In this document: piece by piece, positions 57,095 through 61,364 of the stretch | How positions within the stretch are numbered: position 1 is the first letter of the stretch | Layout: the number at the start of each line of letters is the position of its first letter | Source of the DNA: a virus | Length of the DNA: 61,364 nucleotides | Direction: 5' to 3' (one strand) | Virus record (IMG/VR): IMGVR_UViG_3300025892_000021 | Span: 1-61,364 of that record | Program-made: the position numbers and the translations under genes | The notes under the pieces: generated by a model | Seen by the model: the letters and a program-made list of their open reading frames with translations, nothing else | The model's database searches: none | Told to the model about the DNA's origin: nothing

Positions 57095-58536
57095 GAGCAA
57101 ATAGGATGATATGTTTTTTTATCAATATCATAATACATTATATCATGTCTAATACCAAACACTCCGTTATTTGCAACTAATTTAAAATTAGCTAAATTAC
57201 TTTTTGATTTTTTCTCATTCTCCGAATTAATATAAAAGAATCCCTTTTCTTTTTCTAGATTTGTTAAATTCTTTATTGATAAATTTTTATCATTTTTTAT
57301 AGATTTATTATATTTTGAATTGTCTAATAATAATGTAGAATCAGGATATAGAGCATTAACTCTATTTATTAAATCAGTATCCTGATATCCCATTCCATAA
57401 AAAGATTCATCATAACCACCAGATTTTTCAAAAACCTCTCTTCTCATTGATATTCTTCCATAATTTCCACTAAACCATTCTTTCCTACACCATTGATGAC
57501 ACATATTTATATTAGAATTTTTAAAAAATATATTATATAAGTAAAGTGCCCCGTTTTTACCTACAAAATTATCACAATCCAAATTAACTAAAATTTTACC
57601 TTCGGATAAATAATGAGTTGTATTTTTTGCAATAGATGCATGCCAGTAAGGAAAATCAAAAATTTTAAAAAGTTTTAAATATCCAGATTTTATATGCTCA
57701 GGAAAGCTAGATATAAGCCATTCGAAAACTGAATCTTGAGAACCAAAATCAGTTACAACAAACTCGCAATGATCCTGAAACATTATATTGTCTTCTAAAT
57801 TTTTTAATAATGTTTTTTTAATTTGACTTTTTCTATTTTTTATAGAAATACAAAAACTAATTTTTTTTACTGAAGAAAAATTTTCCTTATATATATAAAA
57901 GTTTTTTCTTTCAAAGTTCCTACAAGATTCCTCATGATATAAGTGATATCCTGTTGCATTTTTTACCACAAATGGAGTTATTTCCTTTAATTTATTATGA
58001 ACAAAGTCTAGATCCTCCCAACCCCAACCAACTATATTATTATCAAAACCATTAGAAGAATCGAACTTTTCCTTTTTTACTAATATGGAATACTTGCTCA
58101 CATAAGTATCTGGATTGCCTTTATGTAAATTTGTAGCCGACGATTTTTTTATAAATAAATTACTCTCCTCTTCGTTTATTCTGTAGACTTCTGAGAAAGG
58201 GCTTATTAAGTCTTGATCGTCAACTTGTTGTATGACACTTTCAAAATCCAATATAACATCAGCATCTATAAACCATAAATATTTTGTTTTGGAATTTTCT
58301 CCAGCTATATTGTAGAGCCTAGATTTATGAAAAGGAGAATTAGAATAATACATTATTCTAGTAAATAAAGCGCCTTTTTTAATAAAAGCAGAACCTTCTT
58401 TATTTGTAGAGTCAGGCTCTTTTTGTTCTGATATAATTATATCAGCATTAATTTTTTTTAAATTTTTTAATAAAAAAACTAAATTTCTGAACCTTAAATC
58501 AGACGAGTTCTTATATGCAATAATAAAAGTGAACAC
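57091..58536 (-). CDS. Tandem GT-A glycosyltransferase
   Basis: 481 residues, GTG start 5 nt from the -10 box. Two GT2-like halves: MFTFIIAYKNSSDLRFRNLV with YLWFIDADVILDFE and DNNIVGWGWEDLDFVHN; then KKISFCISIKNRKSQIKKTL, KILVNLDCDNFVGKNG and ESFYGMGYQDTDLINR. The G-W-G-W/Y-E/Q-D-x-D elements are the C-terminal acceptor motif of chondroitin-polymerase-like enzymes. Acceptor unknown. Confidence 0.78.
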   Translation of the reverse strand: MFTFIIAYKNSSDLRFRNLVFLLKNLKKINADIIISEQKEPDSTNKEGSAFIKKGALFTRIMYYSNSPFHKSRLYNIAGENSKTKYLWFIDADVILDFESVIQQVDDQDLISPFSEVYRINEEESNLFIKKSSATNLHKGNPDTYVSKYSILVKKEKFDSSNGFDNNIVGWGWEDLDFVHNKLKEITPFVVKNATGYHLYHEESCRNFERKNFYIYKENFSSVKKISFCISIKNRKSQIKKTLLKNLEDNIMFQDHCEFVVTDFGSQDSVFEWLISSFPEHIKSGYLKLFKIFDFPYWHASIAKNTTHYLSEGKILVNLDCDNFVGKNGALYLYNIFFKNSNINMCHQWCRKEWFSGNYGRISMRREVFEKSGGYDESFYGMGYQDTDLINRVNALYPDSTLLLDNSKYNKSIKNDKNLSIKNLTNLEKEKGFFYINSENEKKSKSNLANFKLVANNGVFGIRHDIMYYDIDKKTYHPICS

Positions 58537-58541
58537 AAAAT

Positions 58542-58570
58542 ATTATACCTTTTAAAAGATATAATTTCAA
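58542..58570 (-). promoter_or_regulatory. Promoter, leaderless type
   Basis: TTGAAA, 17-nt spacer, TATAAT, 5 nt to the GTG at 58536. This is the closest to the E. coli consensus -10. Confidence 0.75.
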
Positions 58571-58575
58571 GGTCA

Positions 58576-61364
58576 TTATGGATAAGTCGGAGTAACAGGG
58601 TATGTGGGTGTTACAGTTGCAGGAGGTGTGGTCGCAGGAGGTGTGGTAGCAGCAGTCGGGGTAGCAGTCGGGGTAGCAGTCGGGGTAGCAGTCGGTGTCG
58701 GGGTAGGTGTTGGAGTATCAGTCTCCGTAGGGGTTGGAGTCGGGGTTGGGTCACAACAATCTTCACAAGTAGAAAAATCTTCATAACCATTTAAAGCATC
58801 GTAAACTGTAGATTCTTTTAAAGTAAAGTCATTTAAGAAAGCTTTATCGTTACAATCTGAAGCTCCACCACAGTTACTTGCATCAACTAAACCTACATTA
58901 TGATAGCATTGACCACCTTTAGTGACAACACTAGGAAGAGTGACATCATCCTCAATTGCTACATAAAAATATTGTTCAGCTGAGCCTCTGTCGTCTTTAC
59001 AGCAAGGTTTACTTGAATCACTTTGATTTTTGCTTTCGCTTTCGGCACAAATATTATATTTTGCGCACTTTCCTGTAGGGCAGTCTAATGCTTCCAGATC
59101 TGTTTGACTTTTAGCAGTTGCAGTTACAGAAGTTTTACACAACCAATTCCAAGCCTGATCTATAGTCTTGTCTCCTCCGTCATCGCTATAAGTATCATCT
59201 GTTTTATATGTTTCTCCAGCGAATTCAAACCTAAGATTCTTACCTAATTTAATTTTTTGATCTGTAATACTAGGACCATTTTCATCTGGATTATACCCAC
59301 CGTTATCAATTGCATTAATTGCAGATGTCACCGAAGCGACATTTTTAAATGTACCATCACTTTTACAACTATATGTAAATGTAAGCATAAATTGAACATC
59401 AGCTTCATTAGAGCCAGCTGGTAAAATTTCTTCATCAAATGGAGTTTGATCATTACCTGCATCGCAATCAGGGTCAAGCACATGCTTGACTTTTACTACG
59501 GGAGTATGATCAGTACATGTACATTCATTACATTTATAACCCTCTTTTCCAAATGGTTGTCCTTCTCCGATGCAATTTCCTGGAACAGTTCCGTTACACC
59601 AGTTATCAGAATACAAAGACTGTCTATCATAGCTACATCTAACTTCCTCAAACATATTGGCATTTAATACACAAGTGCTTGGTCTTCCACAAACGCAAAA
59701 TCCGTAAGGATTTTCATTTGCATCGCCAATCTCTCCACAATTAGTATTATTGCCAGTTCGGTTGTTTCTTCCTGCCGCTTGTCTTTGCGCATTGATTGCA
59801 TCGTATCTTTTATCCGCTATGCATTGCCTGGTGTTCTCACACAAAGCTCCTTCAGCATTTGTTGCAACCCCTCCCCATTCTTTTCTAGAAGGATCATAAG
59901 TCATATCAAGGTAAGAGCCGCAAAAATTAGTGGGGTTATCTGAATGTTTGAAGGCAGGGCAGAAAGTAGCATCAATACAACCTGCATCTCCATTCGGAAT
60001 GAAGTCTGGATTAGGGTCTCCATTATCGAGGTTACCGCATATTAGCTTTTTGTAGTTAGATTTTGTTAAAGGAATAAGCAAATCAGGTCCTGTATTACCA
60101 GCCTTAAAACAATTATCATCTGCAGGATCGCATTCACATTGACATTCTGGGCATTTTATGCAATCTCCTCCAGGATTTTGACCAAAATTAGTACAAATTT
60201 GACTTTTAGGACGGGGAGTATTATTTACTGAAGTATCTATTACATCCGCTCCAAGTGGACAACAATACTCCTCAGAGCCAATTTCTTGATATTTAAAAAA
60301 TCTAAGTTTACCTTTACAAAAATTCTCTTTAGGTTTTTGAGGCATGCAGGATCTTTGACAATTAGTTTTTCTGGTCTGTTCCCTATCGCAATCATCGTCT
60401 GGATCGGGATTTACTACAGGAGGCCATGGATTTACAGGCGTGAAATTAAAATCACTAACTGGGGTAGGAGGAGACTCTGTAGTTGTAGGAGATTCTGTAG
60501 GAGTTGAAGTTGCTGTAGGTGTTACAGTAGAAGGCGGTATAGTTTGAGTTGCAGTAAAAGTGACCGTAGGGGTAGGAGTAGGGGTAAGTGTGGGTGTTGG
60601 GCTAACGGTTTTAGGCGTTATAGTCCTAGTAGGAGTAAGCTCAGGAGTATTTGTTATAGTATAAGCCGTCTCAGTAAAAGGAGTTTTAGCCTTAGTATGT
60701 ATAGGTTTAGTCTCAGTAAAAGGAGTCGGACTTTCTGTAGGAGTGCGTACTGGAGTATCAGTTGGAGTTTTTAAATGAAAACTAGGAGTTGGAGTGAGAG
60801 CACATCCAGAACAATGATTATCTAAAATAGAAAAATAAGCACTATCCTGATTTGTATGAGGAATTATTGAAAAAGTATTGTTTTTTCCACAAAATGTGAG
60901 CTTAGTTATTCCGCTATAAGATGCAGATTGAACATCTCCCGCACAATCTATATAAATATAAGTTCCACTATCTGATCTTTTTTGAGATTCAAAAAGAAAA
61001 CAGACGCAATTTGTTGGAGATAGTGTAGGTGGAGTTATCGTGGGAACTAATGATGTAACAGTCGGAGTATATGCAGTAGGACCAATAGAGTGAGTATAAG
61101 GAGTTTTTGTTGATGTCGGAGTTAAAGTCGGCGTAGGTGTTGGAGTAGGTGGAGCACTTAGAGTACTCGTTGCTGTTGGGGTAGCAATAGTAGCGGTCTG
61201 CGTAGGTGTTGGAGTAGGTGGAGCGCTTAGAGTACTCGTTGCTGTTGGAGTAGGTGGAGCGCTTAGAGTACTCGTTGCTGTTGGAGTAGGTGGAGCACTT
61301 AGAGTACTCGTTGCTGTTGGGCTAGGTGGAGCGCTTAGAGTACTCGTTGCTGTTGGGCTAGGTG
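58576..61364 (-). CDS. Cys-rich, Pro/Thr-repeat protein, 5' end outside window
   Basis: Reading frame 0 is open from the window edge to the stop at 58576, at least 928 residues; the ATG at 60345 is internal. The part in view runs: PPTPTATSTLSA-type 12-residue repeats, TPTP linkers, a short Cys-containing module (FSILDNHCSGCA), more Thr/Pro linkers, a long Cys-rich region (CIKCPECQCECDPADDNC; CVCGRPSTCV; CCKDDRGS), and a last TPTPTPT repeat ending VTPTYPVTPTYP. The Cys pairs suggest disulfides, so it is probably extracellular on the virion (fibre, adhesin). No signal peptide is visible because the start is missing. Confidence 0.7.
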   Translation of the reverse strand, partial: PSPTATSTLSAPPSPTATSTLSAPPTPTATSTLSAPPTPTATSTLSAPPTPTPTQTATIATPTATSTLSAPPTPTPTPTLTPTSTKTPYTHSIGPTAYTPTVTSLVPTITPPTLSPTNCVCFLFESQKRSDSGTYIYIDCAGDVQSASYSGITKLTFCGKNNTFSIIPHTNQDSAYFSILDNHCSGCALTPTPSFHLKTPTDTPVRTPTESPTPFTETKPIHTKAKTPFTETAYTITNTPELTPTRTITPKTVSPTPTLTPTPTPTVTFTATQTIPPSTVTPTATSTPTESPTTTESPPTPVSDFNFTPVNPWPPVVNPDPDDDCDREQTRKTNCQRSCMPQKPKENFCKGKLRFFKYQEIGSEEYCCPLGADVIDTSVNNTPRPKSQICTNFGQNPGGDCIKCPECQCECDPADDNCFKAGNTGPDLLIPLTKSNYKKLICGNLDNGDPNPDFIPNGDAGCIDATFCPAFKHSDNPTNFCGSYLDMTYDPSRKEWGGVATNAEGALCENTRQCIADKRYDAINAQRQAAGRNNRTGNNTNCGEIGDANENPYGFCVCGRPSTCVLNANMFEEVRCSYDRQSLYSDNWCNGTVPGNCIGEGQPFGKEGYKCNECTCTDHTPVVKVKHVLDPDCDAGNDQTPFDEEILPAGSNEADVQFMLTFTYSCKSDGTFKNVASVTSAINAIDNGGYNPDENGPSITDQKIKLGKNLRFEFAGETYKTDDTYSDDGGDKTIDQAWNWLCKTSVTATAKSQTDLEALDCPTGKCAKYNICAESESKNQSDSSKPCCKDDRGSAEQYFYVAIEDDVTLPSVVTKGGQCYHNVGLVDASNCGGASDCNDKAFLNDFTLKESTVYDALNGYEDFSTCEDCCDPTPTPTPTETDTPTPTPTPTATPTATPTATPTAATTPPATTPPATVTPTYPVTPTYP
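58652..58690. repeat. 12-bp tandem repeat, coding
   Basis: Repeats of gcagtcggggta, encoding TPTA units near the C-terminus of the Pro/Thr-rich protein. Confidence 0.8.
61223..61364. repeat. 36-bp tandem repeat, coding
   Basis: Four near-identical 36-bp units starting gcgcttagagtactcgttgc, the last cut by the window edge, with another copy near 61154. They encode 12-residue APPTPTATSTLS repeats. Confidence 0.9.

Noticed and set aside
58604-60774. Plus-strand ORFs with GVGVGV or RSRS-type repeats over the right end
   Set aside because: They are reverse-frame readings of the Thr/Pro-repeat coding region on the minus strand; composition follows the repeat, not a protein.
61154-61364. 36-bp direct repeats as a CRISPR array
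   Set aside because: They are contiguous without spacers and encode an in-frame 12-residue repeat.

Overview
The window reads as part of a large, AT-rich, lytic tailed-phage genome. Almost every gene lies on the minus strand, is tightly packed and often overlaps its neighbour by ATGA or TAATG. Hallmarks are a T4 rIIA-type GHKL ATPase, a phage replication and recombination set (split Pol III alpha, DnaQ-like exonuclease, DnaB-like helicase, Toprim primase, RecA, SSB-like protein, RuvB-like ATPase), a tRNA, a tmRNA, many small unknown genes and a long Pro/Thr-repeat protein. No terminase, portal or capsid gene is visible, so both ends continue outside. A secreted SHD1 plus leucine-rich-repeat protein (32 kb) and an outer-membrane barrel protein (27 kb) suggest a Gram-negative host, probably of the Planctomycetes-Verrucomicrobia-Chlamydiae group; the host is an inference.

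Layout. 1-14.6 kb: 3' truncated rIIA, then about 45 small minus-strand genes (early or accessory type), including four DpnD/PcfM-like paralogs, an AbrB-like protein, tRNA(CAT), a gene broken by an in-frame TAA, and a UvdE repair endonuclease. 14.6-18.3 kb: metabolic cargo (arginyl-transferase-like protein, SAM decarboxylase-like SpeD, Mpo1-like membrane protein, inorganic pyrophosphatase). 18.4-18.8 kb: complete tmRNA with its own tag. 18.8-23.0 kb: an overlapping operon of three sigma-factor-like proteins interleaved with two members of an unnamed partner family. 23-26.5 kb: cytosine-C5 methyltransferase, and an HNH nuclease next to a third partner-like protein. 26.5-27.5 kb: small membrane protein and barrel protein ending at a clear terminator. 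27.5-45.7 kb: nucleases, RuvB-like ATPase, SHD1-LRR protein, deoxyribosyltransferase-like protein, glycosyltransferases, SSB-like protein, Clp-family unfoldase, Pol III alpha core, exonuclease, GMP reductase-like enzyme and a separate PHP domain. 45.7-48.3 kb: a membrane/coiled-coil gene with a candidate -1 frameshift into a Pro/Glu repeat tail, and one divergent plus-strand gene. 48.4-58.5 kb: RecB-like nuclease, primase, helicase, Vsr-like nuclease, glycosyltransferases and RecA. 58.6-61.4 kb: Cys-rich, Pro/Thr-repeat protein open to the window edge.

The most striking regulatory pattern is a set of promoters of the form TTGACA-N17-TAARGT whose -10 box ends only 5-9 nt before the start codon. 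This predicts leaderless mRNAs for most transcription units, with downstream genes served by overlap-coupled translation. The phage also carries sigma-like factors, a tmRNA and a Clp unfoldase, which could together alter host transcription, ribosome rescue and proteolysis. The best candidates for something undescribed are the leaderless promoter architecture, the sigma/partner operon, the split Pol III alpha and the A10 frameshift.
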